Shown here: piece after piece, positions 34,024 to 42,647 of the stretch | Position numbering within the stretch: position 1 is the stretch's first letter | Layout of the letters: the number at the start of each line of letters is the position of its first letter | NCBI RefSeq assembly: GCF_003627815.1 | Contig: NZ_CP032698.1 | Location: 1,922,001 to 1,986,000, forward strand | Length of the DNA stretch: 64,000 bases | From: Streptomyces hundungensis | GTDB lineage: Bacteria; Actinomycetota; Actinomycetes; Streptomycetales; Streptomycetaceae | Direction: 5' to 3' | Translations under genes and position numbers: made by a program | Notes under the pieces: model-generated | Told to the model about the DNA's origin: nothing | Databases searched by the model: none | Seen by the model: the letters and a program-made list of their open reading frames with translations, nothing else

Positions 34024-35085
34024 ATGCGACTGACCGACATATCGCTGGACTGGCTGCTTCCGGGCGGCGTGATGATCGTGGGGGTCGTCGTGGCTCTGGT
34101 AGTGCTCGCTCGCGGCAAGCGCGCCGGTGACAACGCCACCGGCGACGACTCGTGGGAACGCAGCGAGGAGCGCCGCAGAAGGAAGGAGGCGGTGTACGGC
34201 ACCGCTTCCTATGTGCTCCTGTTCTGCTGCGCGGCGGTGGCCGCCGCCCTCTCCTTCCACGGTCTGGTCGGCTTCGGCCGGCAGAACCTCAATCTGACGG
34301 ACGGCTGGGAGTACCTGGTCCCGTTCGGCCTCGACGGCGCGGCGATGTTCTGCTCCGTGCTCGCGGTGCGCGAGGCCAGCCACGGTGACGCGGCGCTCGG
34401 CTCGCGGCTGCTCGTGTGGACGTTCGCGGGCGCGGCGGCCTGGTTCAACTGGGTGCACGCGCCGCGCGGGATGGACCACGCGGGCGCCCCGCAGTTCTTC
34501 GCCGGGATGTCGCTCTCGGCGGCGGTGCTGTTCGACCGCGCGCTGAAGCAGACCCGCCGGGCGGCCCTGCGTGAACAGGGGCTGGTACCAAGGCCGTTGC
34601 CGCAGATTCGTATCGTCCGCTGGCTGCGGGCCCCCCGGGAGACCTTCGGCGCCTGGTCGCTGATGCTCCTGGAAGGCGTACGCACCCTGGACGAGGCGGT
34701 CGACGAAGTGAGGGAGGACAAGCGCACCAAGGAGGAGAACAAGCTCCGCAGGCGCGACCAGGAGAAGCTGGACCGGGCGCACTTCAAGGCGCTCAGCCGG
34801 CAGAACCGGGCCTGGGGACGCAGCAGGGGCGGCGGCCGTCAGGTCGACGTCGCGGGGATCGGTCCGGGGTCGGGCTCCGCGCAGCCCAAGGCCGTCGCGG
34901 AGCCGGCCATAGCGGAGCCCGGACAACTGCCCCTGCGCAACCGGCCCTCCCTCCAGGCCGTCGGGACCGCCGAGGCGCCGACCGCCAGGACCGTGGACCT
35001 CACCGCCGAGGACGACACCCAGGCGCTGCCCCGGCTCGACTCCCTGGAGCGCAAGCTGAAGGACCTTGAGCAGCAGTTCGGGTAG
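34024..35085 (+). CDS. DUF2637 (SpdB-like) membrane protein
   Basis: 353 residues: an N-terminal helix (~10-30), then three or four further hydrophobic segments between about 55 and 165 (YVLLFCCAAVAAALSFHGL, LVPFGLDGAAMFCSVLA, LLVWTFAGAAAWFNWVHAP, FAGMSLSAAVLFDRAL), then a charged, partly coiled C-terminal half (EDKRTKEENKLRRRDQEKL) ending with a short helix. DUF2637 proteins occur on Streptomyces chromosomes and on mobile plasmids, where SpdB proteins aid intramycelial spread; the chromosomal role is unknown. ATG 34024 (MRLTDISLDW) is used because sequence before it is unlike coding. It converges on the ATPase gene 18 bp away. Confidence 0.85.
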   Translation: MRLTDISLDWLLPGGVMIVGVVVALVVLARGKRAGDNATGDDSWERSEERRRRKEAVYGTASYVLLFCCAAVAAALSFHGLVGFGRQNLNLTDGWEYLVPFGLDGAAMFCSVLAVREASHGDAALGSRLLVWTFAGAAAWFNWVHAPRGMDHAGAPQFFAGMSLSAAVLFDRALKQTRRAALREQGLVPRPLPQIRIVRWLRAPRETFGAWSLMLLEGVRTLDEAVDEVREDKRTKEENKLRRRDQEKLDRAHFKALSRQNRAWGRSRGGGRQVDVAGIGPGSGSAQPKAVAEPAIAEPGQLPLRNRPSLQAVGTAEAPTARTVDLTAEDDTQALPRLDSLERKLKDLEQQFG

Positions 35086-35103
35086 GTGACGGCGGTGTCC
35101 GCG

Positions 35104-35571
35104 CTAGTAGCGCGGCGCCGGTCCGTCGCCGAGTTCGAACCAGACGACCTTCCCCATGGCGTGCTCGTGCACGCCCCAGGCGTCGGCCAGCGCCTGGACG
35201 AGCAGCAGCCCCCTGCCGTGCGTACCGTCGTCGTCGGACGGCGCGTGCGGGGTGGGCAGCGCGGGAACGAAGTCCCGTACCTCCACGCGGAGTCGGCGCC
35301 CGCGGGCCGTCACCGTCACGACCGCGCCGTCGTCGGTGTGGACGAGCGCATTGGTCACCAGCTCGCTGGTGAGCAGTTCGGCCACCTCCAGCGCACCCGA
35401 ATGCGGTGAGGGCCCCAGAAGTTCCCGCAGCGCTCGGCGGATGTCCCGGACGGCGCCCAGGTCCGCCCTCCCCACTTCTCTGCGCAGCAGAGGCCGGCCC
35501 TCCTGCTGCGCATCAGGTGTCCGGACGGGCCCGCTCCGCGCCGGACCGCGCCCCGCCTGATGCCTTGTCAT
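35104..35571 (-). CDS. Anti-sigma-factor-like ATP-binding protein (HATPase_c_2)
   Basis: 155-residue single-domain GHKL ATPase of the SpoIIAB/RsbW-like type common in streptomycetes. Seen motifs: AVRDIRRALRELLG helix, ELLTSELVTNALVHT (N box), a degenerate G1 region around VRDFVPALP and DDDGTHGRGLLLVQALADAWG (G2). Such proteins act as regulatory kinases or sigma-factor antagonists; no partner sigma factor or antagonist is next door. ATG 35571 (MTRHQAGRG) chosen; GTG five codons upstream is alternative. Confidence 0.87.
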   Translation of the reverse strand: MTRHQAGRGPARSGPVRTPDAQQEGRPLLRREVGRADLGAVRDIRRALRELLGPSPHSGALEVAELLTSELVTNALVHTDDGAVVTVTARGRRLRVEVRDFVPALPTPHAPSDDDGTHGRGLLLVQALADAWGVHEHAMGKVVWFELGDGPAPRY

Positions 35572-36486
35572 AACCCCCACCTGCACGTTGCGACGACCTT
35601 CCTCCCTCGAACACGCACACGGGATGCATGCCCCACCGGGCGCCGGTCACTCATGGTGATTCCGCAACGACCGAACGGGATGACGTCGCGGAGGCCGATC
35701 CGGAGGGGTGGACGCGGGAGGGCGGAGCCACGCCTGGGGATCGGCTCCGGGGGCCGTGCGGCACTCCGTGCGCCGCGCCCGTACGCCCGCCCGTACGCCC
35801 GCCCGTACCCCGTCGGACGCCGAGGCCCTGTCCATCTCAGTGTGCGCGCTGGGTCAACTGGACGTCCGCGTAAGGGTGTTGACGGCGGCATACGAGCCGT
35901 CGGGGGCCGGCCGGGAGTGGCGGCGGCTCCGCTCGGCGGCCCGGCTCGGGATCGAAGGGCGGCCGCCCGGCGCGCGGTCGGGACGCAGGGCCGCAACCGC
36001 GCCCGACCCCTCTTTCACCGGAGCCGACCTGTGCTTTCGGGCGAACGGGCCAAGGCCCTGCCGCGCGGGCCCCGGCCCGAGAGGCCTCCCCCCTCCCCAC
36101 CGGCATATCCCGGTGGCAGCGGGGCCGCGCGGGCGGAGGGCCGCCCCACTCGGAGGACCGGCCGCCGTTGCGGCGATGCGGCACGCCTTCGGACCGACCC
36201 GGGCCCGGGACACGACGGCCGCCGGGCATCGGCCGATCCCCCGAGACGGTTGCCGCTCCGCTCCCAAAGGCGCCGCGCTCCCCGCGTACAGCGTTGCGTA
36301 CGGCGATGCCGCCCGGCTGCGCAATCCCGCGCTGCCCCATCGGATGCACCCGCCCCGCCGGTTTGGTCGATCACCCGGGTGGACCGAGGAGCGCGCGAGA
36401 CGTAGAGCCGGGTACGTGAGGTGCCGGAGGAGGCCGTCGCGGGTTGACGGCCCGGGCGCGTGGCACACCGACCGGCTGGGGGTCGC
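35572..36486. other. 915-bp gap without a supportable gene
   Basis: Open frames cross this region on both strands, but all are Arg/Pro/Gly-rich and without motif, coherent codon usage or a good ribosome site. The only clear element is a 12-bp direct repeat CCGTACGCCCGC, about three copies at 35778-35815. It may be a decayed gene or regulatory spacer between the ATPase and kinase genes. Confidence 0.5.
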
Positions 36487-38364
36487 TCAGTAGGGCACGG
36501 TGCCGCACCAGGTCTCCGCCCAGGCGGAGGCGCCGTACTTGTTGGCGGCCCGCACCGAGACGCAGATCTCGTCGCCGGAGAAGGGACCGTTGATCGTGTA
36601 GCTGCTGCCGCCGGTGGAGTAGATGGTGTCGACGCTCTTCTTCGTGAAGTTGCTGCCCTTGTTGGTGTAGTGGACGTCGTAGCGGGTCGCTCCGGAGATC
36701 GCCGACCAGCTCACCACGAGCGGCATGGAACACGCCCCCACACAGCCGTTGGCGTACTCGACCTTGTAACCCTTCATGGCGGGCGGCGGGGAGCCCGCGG
36801 GCGCGCCGCTGGTACCGGACGAGCCCGATCCGCCGGAGCCTCCTCCCGACCCGGAGGGGCCGGAGGAACCCGAGCCGCCGCCACCGGCGCCCCGGGTGGC
36901 GGCGCCCCCGCCCCCGGGTGAGCCTCCGGGCGCGCCGCCCTGCGCCGCCGAACCGCCGCCGTTCGCCGGGGCGTTCGGGCCGCCGGCGCCGCCCTTGCCG
37001 TCCGGGCCCTTCGTCTCGGCGCCCTTGTCGCTCGCCGACGGTGAGGGTGAACTGGCGCTCGGGCTCGGCGAGTTGCTCGGGGAGGGCGTGCCGCCGGGGC
37101 CGGTACTGGCGCCCGTACTGGCGCTGGCGCCGGGGCTCGCGCTCGCGCTGCTGCTCGGCGGCTGGGCGTGCGCCTCGCTCCCGCCGTCCCGCGCGAACGG
37201 CTGGAGCACGGCGATCGTGCCGCCGCCTACGGTGAGCACCGCGATGACGGGCAGCACGACGAGCCGACGGCGGCGGCGGGGCCGCTCCTCCCGGGGCTCG
37301 CGCACCGTGAGGGCGCCGTCCCCCACGACGCCTTCGGGGGAGCCGCCCTGTGGACGCAGGCCGATGGTGGCCCGGTCCACGGGCTCCTCCCGCAGCGGCT
37401 TCGCCTCGGCGTCGAGCAGCCGCGCGGACTGCTGGGCCAGGCGCGCCACCACCCGGGCGGGCAGCCAGGGGCCGCGCGCGGTGCTCGGGCGGGGCCGCTC
37501 CGGATCCGTCAACAGCTCCTCGACGCCCGGCCGTTGGTCGATCTCCTTGGTCAGGCACCGGGCGATGAGCGCGCGCAGCGGGGCGTCCTCGACGCCCGTC
37601 AGATCCGGTTCGCCCTCCACGATCTGGAACATCACGGCGTGCTGGTTGCTGGCCCCGTGCCCGAACGGGAGCTGTCCGGTCGCCGCGTAGGTCAGCACGC
37701 AGCCGAGCGTGAACACATCGCTCTTGACCCCGGCGCTCTGGCCGCGCACCTGCTCCGGCGACATGAAGCCGGGCGAGCCGACGGCCATTCCCGTACTGGT
37801 CAGCAGGGACTCGACGGAGGTCTCCAGGGCCCGCGCGATCCCGAAGTCGATGACCTTGGTGCCGTCCACGGTGAGCATCACGTTGGACGGCTTCAGGTCG
37901 CGGTGCACGATGCCCGCGCCGTGAATGTCCTTGAGGGCCTTCAACAGCCCTTCGGTGAGGGCGTACAGGGACGTGGCGGGCAGGGGTCCGTAGCGCCGCA
38001 CGATCTGTTCGAGCGAGAGGCCGGGAACGTATCCCGTGGCCACCCACGGCGGCTCGTCGCCGGGGCCCGCGTCGAGCACCGGCGCGGTGTACCGCTCGCC
38101 GACCTTGCGCGCCGCGTCGATCTCGCGGCGGAACCGCGCCCGGAACTGCTCGTCCGACACGTGCTCCTCGTGCACCACCTTCACGGCGACGGTGCGCCCG
38201 CTGTCCGAGCGCGCGAGGAAGACCCGCCCCATGCCGCCGGCGCCGAGCCGCCCCAGGAGCAGATAGGGCCCGATGCGCGCGGGGTCGCTGACCGCGAGCG
38301 GTTTGATGCCCCCGTCGATGTAGTCGTCCTTCTCGCCGCGTCCGTCCCCGCTGCTACCGCTCAT
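36487..38364 (-). CDS. Membrane-anchored PknB-type Ser/Thr protein kinase with extracellular Fn3-like domain
   Basis: 625-residue eukaryotic-type kinase. Kinase domain ~32-285: GAGGMGRVFLAR loop, K62 (VAVKVV), HRDLKPSN with D156, DFGIA with D173, GSPGFMSPEQ activation/APE region. A basic patch and one membrane helix follow at about 375-400 (LVVLPVIAVLTVGGGTIAVL), then ~130 residues of Ser/Pro/Gly-rich spacer, then a ~90-residue outer domain (KGYKVEYANGC...YDVHYTNKG...CVSVRAANKYGASAW) that looks like a fibronectin-type III fold with two disulfide-capable cysteine pairs. This replaces the PASTA repeats of PknB. It may sense an extracellular ligand. ATG 38364. Confidence 0.92.
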   Translation of the reverse strand: MSGSSGDGRGEKDDYIDGGIKPLAVSDPARIGPYLLLGRLGAGGMGRVFLARSDSGRTVAVKVVHEEHVSDEQFRARFRREIDAARKVGERYTAPVLDAGPGDEPPWVATGYVPGLSLEQIVRRYGPLPATSLYALTEGLLKALKDIHGAGIVHRDLKPSNVMLTVDGTKVIDFGIARALETSVESLLTSTGMAVGSPGFMSPEQVRGQSAGVKSDVFTLGCVLTYAATGQLPFGHGASNQHAVMFQIVEGEPDLTGVEDAPLRALIARCLTKEIDQRPGVEELLTDPERPRPSTARGPWLPARVVARLAQQSARLLDAEAKPLREEPVDRATIGLRPQGGSPEGVVGDGALTVREPREERPRRRRRLVVLPVIAVLTVGGGTIAVLQPFARDGGSEAHAQPPSSSASASPGASASTGASTGPGGTPSPSNSPSPSASSPSPSASDKGAETKGPDGKGGAGGPNAPANGGGSAAQGGAPGGSPGGGGAATRGAGGGGSGSSGPSGSGGGSGGSGSSGTSGAPAGSPPPAMKGYKVEYANGCVGACSMPLVVSWSAISGATRYDVHYTNKGSNFTKKSVDTIYSTGGSSYTINGPFSGDEICVSVRAANKYGASAWAETWCGTVPY

Positions 38365-38544
38365 GATGGTGTGGCTCCCCCGGCCCTTCTCGCCTGGTCA
38401 TCGGCGTAACTCGGTTGAGGGTAGTCGCTGTTGCGGCGCCGAGTGAAGGCGATGAAATGCGGGGAGAGCGGGGTGGTCGTGTGCGGCGCGGCGGAGGGAC
38501 CGCGTCCCTTTCGCCCCCGGCCCGGCGGGGGGTGGCCGGGACGG

Positions 38545-40287
38545 TTACGGCCTCGGCACGTTGCGGAGGTTGGAGCGGGCCATCTGGAGCATCCGGCCCA
38601 CCCCGCCGTCCAGGACGATCTTGCTCGCGGAGAGCGCGAAGCCCGACACCATCTCGGCGCTGATCTTCGGCGGGATGGAGAGCGCGTTGGGGTCGGTGAC
38701 GATGTCGACCAGGGCCGGACCCTTGTGCCGGAAGGCGTCCTTGAGGGCGCCCGCGAGCTGCTTGGGCTTCTCCACGCGCACCCCGTACGCGCCCGCCGCC
38801 CGGGCGATGGCGGCGAAGTCGGGGTTGTGGTTGGTCGTGCCGTACGAGGGCAGTCCGGCCACCAGCATCTCCAGCTCGACCATGCCGAGCGAGGAGTTGT
38901 CGAACAGCACGATCTTCACCGGCAGGTCGTACTGGACCAGGGTGAGGAAGTCACCCATGAGCATGGAGAAGCCGCCGTCGCCGGACATCGAGATCACCTG
39001 GCGCCGGCGGTCGACGAACTGGGCGCCGATCGCCTGCGGCAGTGCGTTCGCCATGGAGCCGTGGCTGAACGAACCCATGATGCGGCGCCTGCCGTTGGGC
39101 GAGATGTAGCGGGCCGCCCACACGTTGCACATCCCCGTGTCGATTGTGAACACGGCGTCGTCGTCGGCGAGTTCGTCCAGGACGGATGCCACGTACTCGG
39201 GGTGGATCGGGACGTGTTTGTCCACCTTGCGGGTATATGCCTTGACGACGCCCTCCAGGGCGTCGGCGTGCTTCTTCAGCATCTTGTCTAGGAAGCGGCG
39301 GTCCGTCTTCTCCTTCACCCGCGGGATCAGACAGCGCAGCGTCTCCTTCACATCGCCCCATACCGCGAGGTCCAACTTCGAGCGCCGGCCCAGGTGTTCG
39401 GGGCGCACATCCACCTGGACGATCTTGACGTCGTCGGGCAGGAACGCGTTGTACGGGAAGTCGGTGCCGAGCAGGATCAGCAGATCGCACGCATGGGTCG
39501 CCTCATAGGCGGCGCCGTACCCGAGCAGACCGCTCATGCCGACGTCGTACTCGTTGTCGTACTGGATCCACTCCTTGCCGCGCAGCGCGTGCCCGACCGG
39601 CGACTTGATGCGCCCGGCGAACTCCATGACCTCGGCGTGCGCCCCGGCGGTGCCGCTGCCGCAGAACAGGGTGACGCGTCTGGCCGCGTCGACGAGGGCG
39701 GCGAGCTGGGCGATCTCGGCGTCCCCGGGCCGCACCGTCGGCCGGGACGTCACCAGGGCGTGGTCGATCGCCTTGTCCGGGGCCGGCGCGGAGGCGATGT
39801 CGCCGGGCAGCGCGAGGACGCCGACGCCGCCCCGGCCGATCGCGTGCTGGATCGCCGTCTGGAGCACCCGGGGCATCTGCTGCGGGCTGGAGATCAGCTC
39901 GCAGTAGTGGGAGCACTCGCGGAACAGCTGCTCGGGATGGGTCTCCTGGAAGTAGCCGAGGCCGATCTCCGAGGACGGGATCTGCGAGGCGAGGGCGAGG
40001 ACGGGGGCCATCGAGCGGTGCGCGTCGTACAGGCCGTTGATGAGGTGGAGGTTGCCGGGCCCGCACGATCCGGCGCACGCCGCCAGCTTCCCGGTGAGCT
40101 GGGCCTCGGCGCCGGCCGCGAAGGCGGCGACCTCCTCGTGCCTGACCTGGATCCACTCGATGGCGGAGTTGCGGCGGATGGCGTCGACGACGGGGTTGAG
40201 GCTGTCGCCGACGACTCCGTACATCCGCTGGACGCCCGCGCGGGTGAGGATGTCCACGAACTGCTCTGCGACGTTCTGCTTGGCCAT
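38545..40287 (-). CDS. poxB: Pyruvate dehydrogenase (quinone) / pyruvate oxidase, ThDP-dependent
   Basis: 580-residue peripheral enzyme that oxidatively decarboxylates pyruvate to acetate and CO2 and passes electrons to quinone. Features: N-terminal pyrimidine-binding domain with VRHEEVAAFAAGAEAQLTG (catalytic Glu) and SCGPGNLHLINGLYDAH; middle FAD-binding domain; C-terminal ThDP domain with GDGGFSMLMGDFLTL followed ~25 residues on by LFDNSSLGMV, and a PoxB-like C-terminal tail. Length and motifs match E. coli PoxB. Lies between the kinase and phosphatase-like genes, same strand, but with gaps of 180 and 27 bp; only the latter (downstream of the PP2C-like gene) suggests co-transcription. Confidence 0.93.
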   Translation of the reverse strand: MAKQNVAEQFVDILTRAGVQRMYGVVGDSLNPVVDAIRRNSAIEWIQVRHEEVAAFAAGAEAQLTGKLAACAGSCGPGNLHLINGLYDAHRSMAPVLALASQIPSSEIGLGYFQETHPEQLFRECSHYCELISSPQQMPRVLQTAIQHAIGRGGVGVLALPGDIASAPAPDKAIDHALVTSRPTVRPGDAEIAQLAALVDAARRVTLFCGSGTAGAHAEVMEFAGRIKSPVGHALRGKEWIQYDNEYDVGMSGLLGYGAAYEATHACDLLILLGTDFPYNAFLPDDVKIVQVDVRPEHLGRRSKLDLAVWGDVKETLRCLIPRVKEKTDRRFLDKMLKKHADALEGVVKAYTRKVDKHVPIHPEYVASVLDELADDDAVFTIDTGMCNVWAARYISPNGRRRIMGSFSHGSMANALPQAIGAQFVDRRRQVISMSGDGGFSMLMGDFLTLVQYDLPVKIVLFDNSSLGMVELEMLVAGLPSYGTTNHNPDFAAIARAAGAYGVRVEKPKQLAGALKDAFRHKGPALVDIVTDPNALSIPPKISAEMVSGFALSASKIVLDGGVGRMLQMARSNLRNVPRP

Positions 40288-40314
40288 GGGTCCATCAACC
40301 CATGGCCCCCGCGC

Positions 40315-42501
40315 TTACGCCTCCCAGACCGCGACGGCCGTACGGTCGTCGGCGTACCCCTTCACCCTGAGCTGTACGTCGGCGAGGAACGCGGCGAGCC
40401 CGGGCGGCTCGGCGGCGGCCCAGCGTTCGGCCAGTTCCTCGGCGAGGGCGGCCTCGCCGCGCAGGGGTTCGGCGAGGCCCGCGCTGCACAGCAGGAGGGT
40501 GTCGCCCGGACGGGCCACCGAGGCCCGGAAGCGGAACGGTTCGCCCGGTGGGACGGGCGGGTCGATGTAGGGGCGGGCGGGCTCGACCGTGCCCAGGTCC
40601 ATCGTCAGACGATCACCCGCCGGGGTCTCGGCCGGCGCGGAGCCGAAGCCGACCACCGGCTCGCCGAGGACCTCGCCGGGCTCGGGCACGGCGGGCTCTA
40701 TGTCCTGCCAGACTCCCCCGCGCAGCCGGAAGAGGCCGCCGTGGCCGACGCCGAAGAACACCCGGGTGCGGCAGGCCGGGTCGGCGGAGAGCAGCAGACA
40801 GCGCAGGTGCGCGGTGTACTCCTCGGGCCCGGCACCGAGCTCGGCGGCGCGGGCCCGCAGCATTCCGTAGCTGCGGTCGGTGAGCCGGTGCAGGCCCGAC
40901 TTGAGGTCACCGCGCCGGCCGGCCCGGATGTCCTCGGCGAGGCGGACATGGCTGCGGCCGATGGCTCCGCCGATCCAGTGACAGGCGTCGGCGGCGGCGA
41001 GCTGCGCCCGCTCGCTGGTCCGTACGCCGCTGGCCACGGCGACCAGGACCAGCGCGTTCTCGCCGGTGCCGAAGCGGGCGGTGAGCAGGGCGTCGCGGCG
41101 CGCCTCGCCCCGGTAGCGGGCCGAGTCACCCCGCGCGGACACGGCCCGCAGGACGTATGTGCCGTAGCGGGCGCCGTCGAGCACGGTGTCGGCGACGAGG
41201 TCGTCGAGCTCCTCGGGCCGGGCGGCGGGCAGCGCGGTCGGCTCGGCGTCATAGGTGGGCGGCCCGTCGCCCACGTGGCCGGTACGCGGCCGGGGCAGCG
41301 AGGTGAACCGTGCGGGCTGCGCGAACTGCTCGTCGGGCGCGGTCAAGGGCGGCCCGGAGGCGTCGAGGGTGGGTGTGCGCGGGGCGTTGCCGGCGAACGG
41401 TTCCTCGTCGCCGATACGGGCCGGCGGCCGGGCCCTGGGCGAGTGCGGGGCGTCACCGGCGAACGGTTCCTCGCCGCCGGCACCGGGCGACGCGGGGGCC
41501 GGCGGGCGCGCCCCGGGCGAGTGCGGGGCGTCCGGGGAGGCGTCTTCGGCCCATCCCGGGGGCAGATCGGGCAGCGGCGCGGGTTCGGCCGGCGGGGGCG
41601 GCGCGGCGGGCACGGCTTCCCACCAGGCGACGGCCCCGCGCGGCGCGTGCGCCCCCTCGGGCGCCTCCCAGGGCGCCCGGGACCTCGGCTCGGGAGCGGA
41701 CGGGACCGCGTCGGGGTCGCCGATCGGCGGGGGCACGGTCGGGGATGCGGCGGTGTCGTGGGGCGGGGCGGCACCGAGCGACGGGGTGGCACTGGCCGAT
41801 GCCGGGACCGCGTCCGGCGGCGGGGCCGCGTCCGGCGGCGGAGGCGCAGTGGGGGGTGGCACCGCACCAGGCGAGAGGGCCCGGTCGTTCGGCGGGGCCG
41901 CACCGGGCGTGGCGGCACCGGCCGATACCGGGCGCGCGTCCGGCGGCGGAGGCGCGGTGGGGGGCGGCGCCACACCAGGCGAGGAGGCCGCGTCATTCGC
42001 CGGGGCGGCACCGGACCACGAAGCCGGACCGGGCGATGCCGGGCCCGCGTCCGGCGGCGGCGCGGTGGGGGGCGGCGCCGCACCAGGCGAGGAGGCCGCG
42101 TCATTCGCCGGGGCGGCACCGGACCACGAAGCCGTTCCGGGCGGCGGGGCGGCCGTGTCGCTGGGCGGGGGGGCACCCGGCGGCGGGGCCGCAGGAGCCG
42201 ATGGCGGGGACGTGTTGGCCGGCGGAGGCGCGGTCGGCGGCGGGGCTGTGTCAGGCGAGGGGGCCGCGTCGCTCGGCGGGGCCGCACCGGACGGCAGGGG
42301 CACACCGGGCGCCGGGGGTGGGGGTGCGGGCCGCGGTGGGGTTTCGGTCGCCGTCGGACACCGCACCGTGTCCGAGACCGAGTTGAAGCGGTCGTCCAGG
42401 CTGTCGCGCGAACCGTCGGGACCGGCGTCCGGCGCCGACTCGTCGTACAGCCGGTTCCACCAGTCGTCGTCCCGGGCTGGCCTCTCCCCCTGCTGGCTCA
42501 T
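40315..42501 (-). CDS. Proline-rich protein with a PP2C-like domain, probably non-catalytic
   Basis: 728 residues. A short charged N-terminus (MSQQGERPARDDDWWNRLYDES) is followed by ~370 residues of Pro/Ala/Ser/Gly repeats, then a PP2C-like domain from about 450: YVLRAVSARGDSARYRGEARRDALLTARF, ALVLVAVASGVRTSERAQLAA, FFGVGHGGLFRL and GDTLLLCSAGLAEPL. The usual metal-ligand motifs ADGMGG and CSDGL read as ASGVR and CSAGL, so two key aspartates are missing and activity is doubtful. It may bind phosphoproteins. Start ATG 42501 lies close to an AAGGG. Stop is 27 bp before poxB. Annotators would probably call it protein phosphatase 2C. Confidence 0.8.
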   Translation of the reverse strand: MSQQGERPARDDDWWNRLYDESAPDAGPDGSRDSLDDRFNSVSDTVRCPTATETPPRPAPPPPAPGVPLPSGAAPPSDAAPSPDTAPPPTAPPPANTSPPSAPAAPPPGAPPPSDTAAPPPGTASWSGAAPANDAASSPGAAPPPTAPPPDAGPASPGPASWSGAAPANDAASSPGVAPPPTAPPPPDARPVSAGAATPGAAPPNDRALSPGAVPPPTAPPPPDAAPPPDAVPASASATPSLGAAPPHDTAASPTVPPPIGDPDAVPSAPEPRSRAPWEAPEGAHAPRGAVAWWEAVPAAPPPPAEPAPLPDLPPGWAEDASPDAPHSPGARPPAPASPGAGGEEPFAGDAPHSPRARPPARIGDEEPFAGNAPRTPTLDASGPPLTAPDEQFAQPARFTSLPRPRTGHVGDGPPTYDAEPTALPAARPEELDDLVADTVLDGARYGTYVLRAVSARGDSARYRGEARRDALLTARFGTGENALVLVAVASGVRTSERAQLAAADACHWIGGAIGRSHVRLAEDIRAGRRGDLKSGLHRLTDRSYGMLRARAAELGAGPEEYTAHLRCLLLSADPACRTRVFFGVGHGGLFRLRGGVWQDIEPAVPEPGEVLGEPVVGFGSAPAETPAGDRLTMDLGTVEPARPYIDPPVPPGEPFRFRASVARPGDTLLLCSAGLAEPLRGEAALAEELAERWAAAEPPGLAAFLADVQLRVKGYADDRTAVAVWEA
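41954..42134 (-). repeat. 108-bp in-frame repeat in the proline-rich region
   Basis: A block of about 73 bp beginning GCGGTGGGGGGCGGCGCC at 41954 recurs nearly perfectly at 42062, an offset of 108 bp or 36 codons. It encodes SWSGAAPANDAASSPG followed by APPPTAPPP. Shorter degenerate copies extend over 41750-42300, consistent with growth by slippage. Confidence 0.85.
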
Positions 42502-42590
42502 GCCCTTAATTGTCCACCGTCTCAGGCGTACGAAAACGGGGCATCGGGAAAATGTGCTCAACGGACAAGCCCGGCGAGGGCCGACGAAAG

Positions 42591-42636
42591 GTCCGCCGGG
42601 CGTCCCCACCCCCCACGGGAGGGACACCCGGCGGAC
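42591..42636 (-). terminator. Hairpin terminator of the subtilisin gene
   Basis: Inverted repeat of 16 bp (42591-42606 and 42621-42636, arms beginning GTCCGCCGGG), one G-U pair in the transcript, 11 bp after the protease stop. It sits between the protease 3' end and the start of the PP2C-like gene. Confidence 0.85.
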
Positions 42637-42647
42637 CGGCTTGGTGT

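Noticed and set aside
35708..36493. 261-codon plus-strand frame in the empty gap
   Set aside because: Arg/Pro/Gly composition, no ribosome site and no recognisable domain; several frames on both strands look equally (un)likely.
40315..42501. Active protein phosphatase 2C
   Set aside because: Reported instead as PP2C-like, because ADGxG and CSDGL are altered.
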